Of a stretch of DNA of 34,112 nt, positions 23,657 to 30,582 are shown one piece after another. The notes under the pieces were generated by a model. It was not told the origin of the DNA, made no database searches, and saw nothing but the letters and a program-made list of their open reading frames with translations. A program made the translations under genes and the position numbers. How positions within the stretch are numbered: the first letter of the stretch is position 1; the number at the start of each line of letters is the position of its first letter. The DNA is from a virus. Location: IMG/VR virus record IMGVR_UViG_3300042540_000531, positions 1 to 34,112 of that record. One strand, written 5' to 3'.

Positions 23657-23929
23657 ATGCACTGGACCGACTCTTATGGGTTTATTGAACTCACCATAAC
23701 CAAAGCACAAGCACGCATCGGGCACCATCAAGGGCAATGCGATCGAGATATAGCAGACCTTCGCCGCGTGCCTTCAATCAAAAAGCAATTAGACCGGCTG
23801 GACCCAGACCGCGTGCGCGAGGTTTTGCGCGACTATGGCGCATGGGACCAAGCCGAATTGTCAGACCATGACGCAAACCTGGACCGCCTTTTGTGGATCG
23901 CTTGCGGCGATATCGTGGAGAGCCTTTGA
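23657..23929 (+). CDS. Hypothetical protein
   Basis: 90 residues with AAGGG 8 bases upstream. MHWTDSYGFIELTITKAQAR, then RRVPSIKKQLDRLDPDRVRE and a C-terminal acidic helix (DHDANLDRLLWIACGDIVES). Mostly helical. Related short proteins are widespread in phages without known role (from memory). Confidence 0.7.
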   Translation: MHWTDSYGFIELTITKAQARIGHHQGQCDRDIADLRRVPSIKKQLDRLDPDRVREVLRDYGAWDQAELSDHDANLDRLLWIACGDIVESL

Positions 23930-23931
23930 TC

Positions 23932-24165
23932 ATGCGCAAATTAACTGACGACCCGGATGCACCCCGCCATCAGTACACCGTTTGCATTGTGGGCGAGTTT
24001 ACCGACTGGGTGGAGACCCTTTGGGCCTGCAATGTGGCCGATGCCGTGGAGATCGCCAAAAGAACATGCGCCGATGATTGGCACATGTCCGGGACTAGCT
24101 CGCTTGATGTTCGCTTTGTCATGGCCGGCGACGTTCGGATTCTCGAATACAACGACATAAGGTAA
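23932..24165 (+). CDS. Hypothetical protein
   Basis: 77 residues. Start taken at ATG 23932 (MRKLTDDPDAPRHQYTVCIV) with GGAG upstream, two bases after the previous stop. Pattern strand, helix (VADAVEIAKRTCADDW), strand (DVRFVMAGDVRILEYNDIR), like a small alpha-beta fold. Function unknown. Confidence 0.7.
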   Translation: MRKLTDDPDAPRHQYTVCIVGEFTDWVETLWACNVADAVEIAKRTCADDWHMSGTSSLDVRFVMAGDVRILEYNDIR

Positions 24166-24168
24166 ACC

Positions 24169-24444
24169 ATGAAACTAATCACTGCCCGCTACCACGGCCG
24201 CTCTCAATCCGGAGCACCGATTAAACCCGGCGATCAGATCGCTTACGACCCACGCAATAAGCACGCCTGGCTTGCTCATGAAATCGAGCCCGACTTAGAC
24301 GAGGAAACCGCCGAGGCCGTGGGGCGATACATGGCGACCCGCCGGACAGTGTCCAACCATGTCCGGATAGCCGGCCGCGACTATTACCGCAACAAAGCCG
24401 GGCGCTGTGAAGATGCCCCCTGCTGCGGCTGTTGCAACTTTTGA
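24169..24444 (+). CDS. Cysteine-ended hypothetical protein
   Basis: 91 residues, AAGG before the ATG. MKLITARYHGRSQSGAPIKP, then GDQIAYDPRNKHAWLAHEIE suggests a small beta domain. It ends CEDAPCCGCCNF, a dense Cys cluster that may bind metal. Function unknown. Confidence 0.7.
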   Translation: MKLITARYHGRSQSGAPIKPGDQIAYDPRNKHAWLAHEIEPDLDEETAEAVGRYMATRRTVSNHVRIAGRDYYRNKAGRCEDAPCCGCCNF

Positions 24445-24456
24445 GGGGATAACACC

Positions 24457-24732
24457 ATGAACGAACGCTTTACACGGATTAAAAACGACATCAACGGCAA
24501 CCCGCGCCACATTGTGCATTTCACCGACTGCGAGCCGCCAGAATTAGCCGACCAGTACCGCGAGCAATACACCATCTTGCAGCGTTACCAAATGGCAGTG
24601 CATAGCGCGAAACCGTGGGGCGGGAAAGCTTACCGCGGCCGCGCCTATGGGGGCGGGATTGTTTTCACCGCTTACGACTTCGAGCTAGCAGGAATCATCG
24701 AAAAAATCAGAAACGCGAGGCGCAGCATATGA
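24457..24732 (+). CDS. Hypothetical protein
   Basis: 91 residues with GAGGGG upstream. MNERFTRIKNDINGNPRHIV, then FTDCEPPELADQYREQYTIL and a Gly/Tyr-rich stretch (GGKAYRGRAYGGGIVFTAYD), ending in a basic helix. The stop overlaps the next start (ATGA). No domain recognised. Confidence 0.7.
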   Translation: MNERFTRIKNDINGNPRHIVHFTDCEPPELADQYREQYTILQRYQMAVHSAKPWGGKAYRGRAYGGGIVFTAYDFELAGIIEKIRNARRSI

Positions 24733-25424
24733 GAGGGTTTATTTTTTACAAAGGGCGCAGCCCTATCGATCGGGCCCCTATCGTCGGGATTGCCACGCTC
24801 GAAAGCAAAAACGGCAAAACGGGAAACATGGTGCAAACGTGGATTTTGCGCGAAGATATGCACCCGCTAGCGGCACGCGCCACCGGCGCAGATCGCGCCT
24901 ATTGTGGCGATTGTCCAATGCACGCCGAATGCTATATCGAGTGGGGTAAAGCACCTTCGCAAGTGTGGAAAACCTACCACCGTGGCGGTTACCTAGACTT
25001 AAGGCGAAAACCCGCGCTTATGAAACGCTTGACCATGGGCCGCATGGTCAGACTAGGCGCAGCCGGCGACCCCGCCATGATACCGCTTCAGTACTGGCTT
25101 CGCTTGCTCGAAACGGCCGAAGGTTGGACAGGTTACACGCACCAGTGGCGCGAACCATGGGCCCAGCCGATGCGCGAGCTTTGCATGTCATCAGTGGAAA
25201 CGGCCGCCGATGCAGACATAGCCCGCGCCATGGGCTGGCGATACTTTCGCGTTAAGACCAAGGCGCAGCCGATCGCCAAGCATGAGATCGAGTGCCCTTC
25301 CGATAAGGGCCGCCAATGTATCGATTGCGGCGCATGCGATGGTGCGCTGAAACCATCCGCCGCTAGTGTCGTGGTCATTGTTCACGGCCCGAAGGCGAAG
25401 CAATTTGAAAGGGCGCACGCATGA
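24729..25424 (+). CDS. Gp88-like / DUF7227-like cysteine-rich phage protein
   Basis: 231 residues from ATG 24729 (GAGG 9 bases upstream). Motifs: NGKTGNMVQTWILREDMHPL, ATGADRAYCGDCPMHAECYI (Cys trio), VRLGAAGDPAMIP, TGYTHQWREPW, and a C-terminal CIDCGACDG. The KTGxMxQ...CxxCPxxxxCY...GDPA...TGYTHxW pattern is a widespread phage family resembling mycobacteriophage gp88. The fold looks like a partial TIM barrel with metal-binding cysteines, perhaps akin to radical SAM proteins; no enzyme activity is established. It is the best recognised gene in the plus cluster. Confidence 0.75.
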   Translation: MRGFIFYKGRSPIDRAPIVGIATLESKNGKTGNMVQTWILREDMHPLAARATGADRAYCGDCPMHAECYIEWGKAPSQVWKTYHRGGYLDLRRKPALMKRLTMGRMVRLGAAGDPAMIPLQYWLRLLETAEGWTGYTHQWREPWAQPMRELCMSSVETAADADIARAMGWRYFRVKTKAQPIAKHEIECPSDKGRQCIDCGACDGALKPSAASVVVIVHGPKAKQFERAHA

Positions 25425-25714
25425 AAGCACGCCCATTTTTTACCTTCGCCCCCATGGGGCAATTCGACCGGGAATTTTTCCGACTGGTCGACGAGTACCG
25501 CGCACGCAACCCGCGCGGACTTTCAGGAACCATAGCCGAGAAAGGCAGCTTTCAGGTTTTCACACCGCCGAAAACGACTCACCCGCTACTGTTCGCCGCG
25601 CAAATGGTTAGCCGCCGCGATTACCGCATAGCCGACCCATATGGGCCCGCTGGCATGGTGGAGTGCGAAGGAAACTTGCTGTTCTATGGGCTTGCGATAC
25701 ACTCGCCCGGATGA
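25421..25714 (+). CDS. Hypothetical protein
   Basis: 97 residues. The start overlaps the previous stop (ATGA) with AAAGGG upstream. MKARPFFTFAPMGQFDREFF, then YRARNPRGLSGTIAEKGSFQ and PYGPAGMVECEGNLLFYGLA. No domain recognised. Confidence 0.65.
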   Translation: MKARPFFTFAPMGQFDREFFRLVDEYRARNPRGLSGTIAEKGSFQVFTPPKTTHPLLFAAQMVSRRDYRIADPYGPAGMVECEGNLLFYGLAIHSPG

Positions 25715-25911
25715 ATCCTTATATTGAGATGAACGAAGGCATGGCCGAGATTCTCTCGGCTTTGCCCGATCAATTCGAACACCCGGGAACTGCCGCCGCC
25801 GCACTGGCCGCGGCTTTTGTCGTTCACTGCCGCGCCTGGGGTATACCCGACGAGACCGCACAAACGCTTATCACCGCCGCCCTAGCCGATTACACAATCA
25901 CGAAGCATTGA
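25711..25911 (+). CDS. Small acidic hypothetical protein, convergent overlap
   Basis: 66 residues from ATG 25711, overlapping the previous stop (ATGA). MNPYIEMNEGMAEILSALPD, then an Ala-rich helix (GTAAAALAAAFVVHCRAW). Its last 30 bases overlap, tail to tail, the end of the Toprim gene on the other strand. Function unknown. Confidence 0.65.
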   Translation: MNPYIEMNEGMAEILSALPDQFEHPGTAAAALAAAFVVHCRAWGIPDETAQTLITAALADYTITKH

Positions 25912-26664
25912 CCGCACCGCACCGAGACCCGCTCTCACATGCAGATCATTCGCATCATCGCCAAGTGTAGGACTTATGCACCACGGCAACCCGCTAGCCT
26001 TCGCAACCCGTTGACCCGTTCCGCTCGCATCATGATCGGCAACAATGCGCCCGCCCGTAATCCTTGCCACATGCCCCAGATTGCCCGCGCTGAAGCACAC
26101 CACCACCCGCACATCAGAAAACCGCAACGCCGCTTGCACGCTCAGCCCGGTCGCGTAGCCTTCGACTAGCCACGGCTCCCGACCCCGACCGAGCACGAAC
26201 ACCGCGCCTTTCGCCCGCGTGCCTGGTATGAAGCGCTTTTCACCACTGACTTGGATTCTCTGGGCGCCCACCACCCGCTGCGTATTTACATCCCTCATGG
26301 GTACGATCAGCTCTTCACCAACGACTAGCCCCTTCGCATCCGGGAATCCCTTGGCTTTCAGATAGGGATGCTGCGCCATGGTTGCCCTATTGATCAGCTC
26401 CTGCGCTTGCTTGGCCGCCCGTGCGTGCTTGATACGCTCTTCACTATCGTCAAAGTATTTGATGAACTGGCTGACCTTCTCACCATACCGGGCGAACGAT
26501 TCCATGGTTGCCCAGTTCTTCACCACTCCTGAGTTGCCATCAAAGATGTAAGCGCCATTCCTTTTGCGTGGCTTATCTACCGTTGGTACCCGGTGCCACC
26601 TGCCATCAGGTATGGCATGGTTGATGATCAAACCGTGGGCCTGTGCATGTGCAACAAAACTCAT
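25882..26664 (-). CDS. Toprim-domain (primase-like) protein
   Basis: 260 residues from ATG 26664, overlapping the preceding stop (ATGA). A basic N-terminal part (GRWHRVPTVDKPRKRNGAYI) and a helix lead to AQHPYLKAKGFPDAKGLVVG, LIVPMRDV and VVGAQRIQV, as in phage primase-type proteins. The Toprim core has WLVEGYATGLS (catalytic E168) and IVADHDASGTG (209-217, metal-binding DHD). It lacks the N-terminal zinc finger and any helicase domain, so it may be a partner of the SF2 helicase in the same operon. It is the last gene of the operon. Confidence 0.8.
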   Translation of the reverse strand: MSFVAHAQAHGLIINHAIPDGRWHRVPTVDKPRKRNGAYIFDGNSGVVKNWATMESFARYGEKVSQFIKYFDDSEERIKHARAAKQAQELINRATMAQHPYLKAKGFPDAKGLVVGEELIVPMRDVNTQRVVGAQRIQVSGEKRFIPGTRAKGAVFVLGRGREPWLVEGYATGLSVQAALRFSDVRVVVCFSAGNLGHVARITGGRIVADHDASGTGQRVAKASGLPWCISPTLGDDANDLHVRAGLGAVRSMLRDCVIG

Positions 26665-27023
26665 GCGTTTTTCTCCTCAAGGAACTTGTCTATGGCGTTA
26701 ATGAGCTCCGCCCTGTCAGTGTATTTCTCGTAGAAATCTTCTGCTTCATTTAGCGTCAGCCCTACCCATTCGCGCTTAGGTGGTGCATGAACCATCTGCT
26801 CACCGTCCCACACAGCACCGCAGACGCAGGTCAAGTCACGCTTGCTTGATGCTGCTACAGACTCACGCTCGTCTGCGGCTACAAGTGCAGCGAAGCGCTC
26901 TAAATCCTTGTGAGTAAAAGCATAAAGACCGTATGGGGTTTTTGTCATCATCAACAAAGTTTCCCACGGCTTGCGTGTGCCTTCTTGTATAGCAAGTTCA
27001 TCTAGTCCGATGTGATTAGTCAT
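26661..27023 (-). CDS. Phage modular small protein (FAALVAA family)
   Basis: 120 residues. Central ERFAALVAADERESVAAS matches the family in the neighbouring genes; then a CxCG pair (TCVCGAVW) and a C-terminal WVGLTLNEAEDFYEKYTDRA ending LEEKNA. The WVGLT...LxEKN end is shared with the gene at 27740. Overlaps its neighbours by 4 bases on each side. Function unknown. Confidence 0.7.
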   Translation of the reverse strand: MTNHIGLDELAIQEGTRKPWETLLMMTKTPYGLYAFTHKDLERFAALVAADERESVAASSKRDLTCVCGAVWDGEQMVHAPPKREWVGLTLNEAEDFYEKYTDRAELINAIDKFLEEKNA

Positions 27024-27247
27024 TGCTCACCCCTTGCTCTGATGGCTATTGCACATGATTGCGTCCAGGCCATTTCGTTGTGGTCAACCTTGCCTGTCTT
27101 GTATTCAGCGTCCACTTTCTCATCACACACCATCGCACACGCCTCTCTTTCTCTGGCTGCGACTAATTGGCAAAGAGCGTAAACGGCCTCACCCACTACT
27201 ACGATGCCGTTGTCTCGCATTAAGTCATCAATGTCGTCTCGTGTCAT
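27020..27247 (-). CDS. Phage modular small protein
   Basis: 75 residues, MTRDDIDDLMRDNGIVVVGE, then YALCQLVAAREREACAMVCD and the end AIAIRARGEQ. Belongs to the family described at 27244; ATGA overlap with neighbours on both sides. The MAREAG-type start is degenerate here. Function unknown. Confidence 0.7.
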   Translation of the reverse strand: MTRDDIDDLMRDNGIVVVGEAVYALCQLVAAREREACAMVCDEKVDAEYKTGKVDHNEMAWTQSCAIAIRARGEQ

Positions 27248-27531
27248 TGCTCACCCCTTGCTCTGATTGCTTCGGCGCACCGTTTAGCACCTTCAGCAAT
27301 ACGCAGTAGCCCTTGATTGCCTCGTGGTAGATAAAACGCTTCTTGGTGGTAAGCCTCATTCGCTTCTTCTAAACACAACTTCGCACACGCCTCACGCTCT
27401 GCTGCCGCAACAAGGGCGGCGAAGCGTTCAAGGAACTCTCTTTCGGCTTTCCACTCCCCATTCAAGCCGTCCGCAATACCTTCTGCCAGCCCAGCCTCCC
27501 GCGCCAGCTTGATGATGTCTTCTTGGGTCAT
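27244..27531 (-). CDS. Phage modular small protein (MAREAG family)
   Basis: 95 residues, the fullest form of the family: N-terminal MTQEDIIKLAREAGLAEGIA, core FLERFAALVAAAEREACAKL, end CAEAIRARGEQ. Small proteins built of these three motifs occur in many phages, often in several copies. The Cys/Glu-rich core looks helical. No function is known to me. Coupled by ATGA to both neighbours. Confidence 0.75.
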   Translation of the reverse strand: MTQEDIIKLAREAGLAEGIADGLNGEWKAEREFLERFAALVAAAEREACAKLCLEEANEAYHQEAFYLPRGNQGLLRIAEGAKRCAEAIRARGEQ

Positions 27532-27743
27532 ATCTCACCTTTGATGACGTTGATCGCATACTTGTAGTAGGTGTGCGATTCGTTTCGCTCTTGCAGTCGC
27601 TCAAGGATGTCGATGATCTGCTTCTCTTTCTCAGCCGCAACAAGGGCGGCGAAGCGTTCAAATAATTCGAGGTTTGCGCCCGTGTATGAGACTGGGTTAA
27701 AACCAGCCTCTCGCGCCATCTTGATAATGTCGTCTCGTGTCAT
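27528..27743 (-). CDS. Phage modular small protein (MAREAG family)
   Basis: 71 residues: MTRDDIIKMAREAGFNPVSY, then LFERFAALVAAEKEKQIIDI and a different helical end (RLQERNESHTYYKYAINVIK). Lacks the CAKVC and AIRARG parts, so it is a mosaic variant. ATGA overlaps on both sides. Confidence 0.7.
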   Translation of the reverse strand: MTRDDIIKMAREAGFNPVSYTGANLELFERFAALVAAEKEKQIIDILERLQERNESHTYYKYAINVIKGEI

Positions 27744-28093
27744 GTGTTCTTCTCCTTTAGTTTGGCTTCGACGGCTTCAAGACGCTGAATGTCTGTACCG
27801 TAAAATGCCTCAACCAATTTTTCTTTTTCCTCATCAGTCAGCCCAACCCATTGCTTTGGGGTTACTTTTTCGTGGTATGTCTGGTCATTCATTACTGCCA
27901 TAGCAAGTGCTTGGCACGTTTTGCAGGGAGTTGGGTCTTTGTAAAGCGCAGTCCATCGGTCAGGGTGACGGCCAATATCTGCGGGTATGTGCGTGATGAC
28001 ATTATTCTCAATAAAGTTGTGCATCCACGCCACCGGCTCATGTTCATCAAGATATGACCTTGGCTTCTGGTGCATGTTGTGATCCCCGCTCAT
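27740..28093 (-). CDS. EPVAWM...-type phage hypothetical protein
   Basis: 117 residues. Start placed at ATG 28093 (MSGDHNMHQKPRSYLDEHEP) because it overlaps the stop of the small HTH gene (ATGA) and has GGAAGG just upstream; the longer frame from 28174 lies inside that gene. Motifs EPVAWMHNFIENN, DRWTALYKDPTPCKTC and KQWVGLTDEEKEKLVEAF, ending LKEKNT. The EPVAW and WxxLY parts are common in small phage proteins. Function unknown. Confidence 0.7.
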   Translation of the reverse strand: MSGDHNMHQKPRSYLDEHEPVAWMHNFIENNVITHIPADIGRHPDRWTALYKDPTPCKTCQALAMAVMNDQTYHEKVTPKQWVGLTDEEKEKLVEAFYGTDIQRLEAVEAKLKEKNT

Positions 28094-28266
28094 ACCTTCC
28101 CCCCAAGTAGTAGCCTCAATGAATCCATAACCCAGTACTTCGGGCCTGTCGTTATCCCCGCGGCGATACGCCATATCGATGACTGCGTTACACCAATTGA
28201 CTTGGCAATCTGGTGATGCGTCATGCCCCTAGCTTCCAGCGCCCTCACTATTTCCTGTGGCGTCAT
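28090..28266 (-). CDS. Small XRE/Cro-like HTH protein
   Basis: 58 residues, ATG 28266 overlapping the helicase stop (ATGA), TGA at 28090-28092 overlapping the next start. MTPQEIVRALEARGMTHHQI followed by AKSIGVTQSSIWRIAAG is a classic helix-turn-helix, with the turn at GVTQSS. The C-terminal KYWVMDSLRLLLGGKV resembles the dimer helix of Cro-like proteins. Probably a transcriptional regulator of this operon or of the divergent promoter. Confidence 0.8.
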   Translation of the reverse strand: MTPQEIVRALEARGMTHHQIAKSIGVTQSSIWRIAAGITTGPKYWVMDSLRLLLGGKV

Positions 28267-29786
28267 ACCAACCTCCTTGCAAACTTACTCTTCGCATACT
28301 TGATGACCTGCTGCTTGACCTTGTTCTGCGTAACCATCCTGGGCTCCACAAAGACCGCCTCGTGGAACTTCCACTTAGGCCAATCCCCAGTCAGGTTCTT
28401 GTACTGAGCCTTGGCAAACCGCTCGGCCGCCGCAAGATCCCCGCGCTTCCTGTCCTTGCTGATCTGCACAATCTCCCACCAGACCAGCCGCCTGTCCGCC
28501 ATCCAATCAGATGACTTGGTGCCGCCAAACTCCACCATCTGACCCTGAACCGAAAGCACATTGCTCATGGCCCTGCGCTCTGATCCACACGATGGACACA
28601 CCCGGCCGCGGAACATGTACCCACAAGCCGTGCATTTGATCTCTGCCTTCTCCTTCTCAGTCGGCTCCTTGCGTACCTTGGCATCCAGCTTTCCGTCTTC
28701 TAGTTCCTGTACGCCATGGGCAAATACCTCTACCTGATCCTCCCAGAACCGAGTCAGATTGCCTGCGTGATCTAACCAAACCGCGAAGGCCTTGCCGGGA
28801 TTCGGGCGCATGACCCTGCCCATCTGCTGAATATGGCCTGATAATGATTTTCTATATGGCCTGGCACATACACCGATTTTAATATCTGTAACATCAAATC
28901 CTTTTGCTAATGCTTCACAGGATATTAATCCGATTATCTCGCTGTCTGGTTTTCTGAACTCATCGATTAATTCCCTGCGCCGTTCATTATTACCATCCTT
29001 ATAACTGATTTGCTGAAAGTTATAACCCCTCTGTGCAAACTCTCTGCATAATTCCTCACCGTGTGCAACGGTTGCGCTAAATACAATAGTTTTAACTGGG
29101 CCGCCAAAGTGTTTATTCGTTGCTTGCACCCACTCGGTAACAACATCGCCAACGATCTCAACTCCTTGTTTTTCCATATCTTTTTCTGCCCACTCGCCGT
29201 CAAACTTAACTTCGGCGCCGCGCATATCCATCTCGTTCTTCGCTACAAACATTTTAACTGGCACTAACCAACCGTCATTAATTAGTTTATCGGTCGTGGT
29301 GCTATTTACTACGTTAGTAAATATCTTTGATAATCCTTTTGTAAATGGTGTTGCAGTTAATCCAACAACAATTGCATCAGGATATTTTTCAATCGCATTA
29401 ATTACTGAACGGTGTAATACATGCGCTTCATCAACAACGATTAACTTTGGTTCATTATCTATCTTGCGACGCGCTAATGTCTGCGCGGATATAACCTGCA
29501 CATATTCGTATGGACGCCACCGCCAGTGATCCGCCTGTATGACGCCATGGGATACGCCATACCTATCCAGTGTTGCGCTGGTCTGGTCTACCAGTGACAC
29601 GCGATCGCATATAAACCAAGCCACGTTCTGCTTGGCCCTTGCCTCGTTCAGTAAGTAGCTGGCACTGACCGTCTTGCCCGCGCCAGTTGGCGCAACCAGG
29701 ATCTGGGATCGATGCCCCTTGCGGACGCCATCCCTCAGTTCATCCAGTGCTTTGATTTGGTAGTCACGCAGACTTTCGATCAGCAT
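28263..29786 (-). CDS. SF2 DEAH helicase
   Basis: 507 residues from ATG 29786 (MLIESLRDYQIKALDELRDG; GGAAG 4 bases upstream), preferred to an ATG 15 codons earlier. Motifs: Q-like LRDYQ; Walker A APTGAGKT (32-39); DEAH (119-122); TATPF (144-148); VFSAT (235-239); arginine finger QMGRVMRP (321-328). A zinc ribbon follows (C385, C388, C397, C400). This is the Type III restriction/DEAD-like helicase class used by many phages for replication or recombination. The start overlaps the ParB-like gene by 23 bases. With the Toprim protein it probably serves DNA replication. Confidence 0.9.
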   Translation of the reverse strand: MLIESLRDYQIKALDELRDGVRKGHRSQILVAPTGAGKTVSASYLLNEARAKQNVAWFICDRVSLVDQTSATLDRYGVSHGVIQADHWRWRPYEYVQVISAQTLARRKIDNEPKLIVVDEAHVLHRSVINAIEKYPDAIVVGLTATPFTKGLSKIFTNVVNSTTTDKLINDGWLVPVKMFVAKNEMDMRGAEVKFDGEWAEKDMEKQGVEIVGDVVTEWVQATNKHFGGPVKTIVFSATVAHGEELCREFAQRGYNFQQISYKDGNNERRRELIDEFRKPDSEIIGLISCEALAKGFDVTDIKIGVCARPYRKSLSGHIQQMGRVMRPNPGKAFAVWLDHAGNLTRFWEDQVEVFAHGVQELEDGKLDAKVRKEPTEKEKAEIKCTACGYMFRGRVCPSCGSERRAMSNVLSVQGQMVEFGGTKSSDWMADRRLVWWEIVQISKDRKRGDLAAAERFAKAQYKNLTGDWPKWKFHEAVFVEPRMVTQNKVKQQVIKYAKSKFARRLV

Positions 29787-30582
29787 GTTTCTTCCAATAC
29801 AGAACTTGTTTCTTGAGTTCGGCGCACTCACGCTGCCACTTGTCCCGTGCCTCGGTGAGGTTGTCGATCGTGGACTGCATTTGCTTCATGGTTTGGTAGT
29901 GCTCTGTATCCCTGAGCGCTGTAAGGATCGTTACTTCCTTGGCCAACTCTTGGTAGTTATCAAGGATCTCTTGATACTGCTCATTCAGCTCGTCGTAAGA
30001 CGCCTTCAGAGCGTCGTACTTCTCTTGTGCCACGGCTGACTTCAAGACGGGTTTAACGGGCGCTGGTGGCACGTTCTCTGGCTCATCCTTGTCTACCACC
30101 CTGATTGCCTCTGAGAGGCTCATAGCGCCTTTCTTGACCGCCTCAATGACCTCCTGGTCGCCTGACTGCGCAACCTTCTTGGCCCGCTCTACCGATCGCT
30201 TGCCTACTCCAGCACGCTTGGCCATCTCATCTGAGGTAATTCCGCCAGCTGGCGGAATTTGATACTTTCGTAGGGGGGTACCCACGCCTGCCCATGTACT
30301 GCAAGTGACCACGGCCATGGCTTTTTGTGCTGGTGATAGATGCCGGCGATGAAGATTCAGGTCGATGACATAGGCCACTGGGTCTTTGCCATCGTACTCA
30401 TGGAAGGATGGATTGATGTCCAGCTGTAAGCAGGCACGGAACCTATGCCATCCGTCCAGGATCTTGTTCTCATACGTGGTGATGGGTTCACGCTGCCCAT
30501 GGGTTTTGATGGATTCCAATAGGTCTTGGAAGTCCTCATCGGGCATGTCGGGGAATGCTGCTGATAACTGGTGTCTTTCCAT
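29764..30582 (-). CDS. ParB-like DNA-binding protein
   Basis: 272 residues from ATG 30582. The N-terminal ParB/sulfiredoxin-like fold carries LLESIKTHGQREPITTYENK and ILDGWHRFRAC (41-51, the nucleotide/catalytic region), then LNLHRRHLSPAQKAMAVV. A helix-turn-helix follows (SDEMAKRAGVGKRSVERAKK, 117-136). Inserted before the HTH is YQIPPAGGIT, encoded by the palindromic element at 30236. The C-terminus is a coiled coil (185-265). ParB-like phage proteins act in DNA partition, regulation or as nucleases. Its AAGAGAGAA ribosome site falls in the last, degenerate repeat of the array. Confidence 0.85.
   Translation of the reverse strand: MERHQLSAAFPDMPDEDFQDLLESIKTHGQREPITTYENKILDGWHRFRACLQLDINPSFHEYDGKDPVAYVIDLNLHRRHLSPAQKAMAVVTCSTWAGVGTPLRKYQIPPAGGITSDEMAKRAGVGKRSVERAKKVAQSGDQEVIEAVKKGAMSLSEAIRVVDKDEPENVPPAPVKPVLKSAVAQEKYDALKASYDELNEQYQEILDNYQELAKEVTILTALRDTEHYQTMKQMQSTIDNLTEARDKWQRECAELKKQVLYWKKHADRKSA
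30236..30277 (+). repeat. Palindromic 42-base element, copy inside the ParB-like gene
   Basis: GTAAT, palindrome TCCGCCAGCTGGCGGA (30241-30256), then ATTTGATACTTTCGTAGGGGG. On the coding strand it reads PLRKYQIPPAGGIT, just before the HTH. Compare 10724 and 21028. Confidence 0.9.

Noticed and set aside
25882-25911. Convergent overlap as a sign of a frameshifted gene end
   Set aside because: Both reading frames end naturally and both products look complete, so it is simple compact packing.
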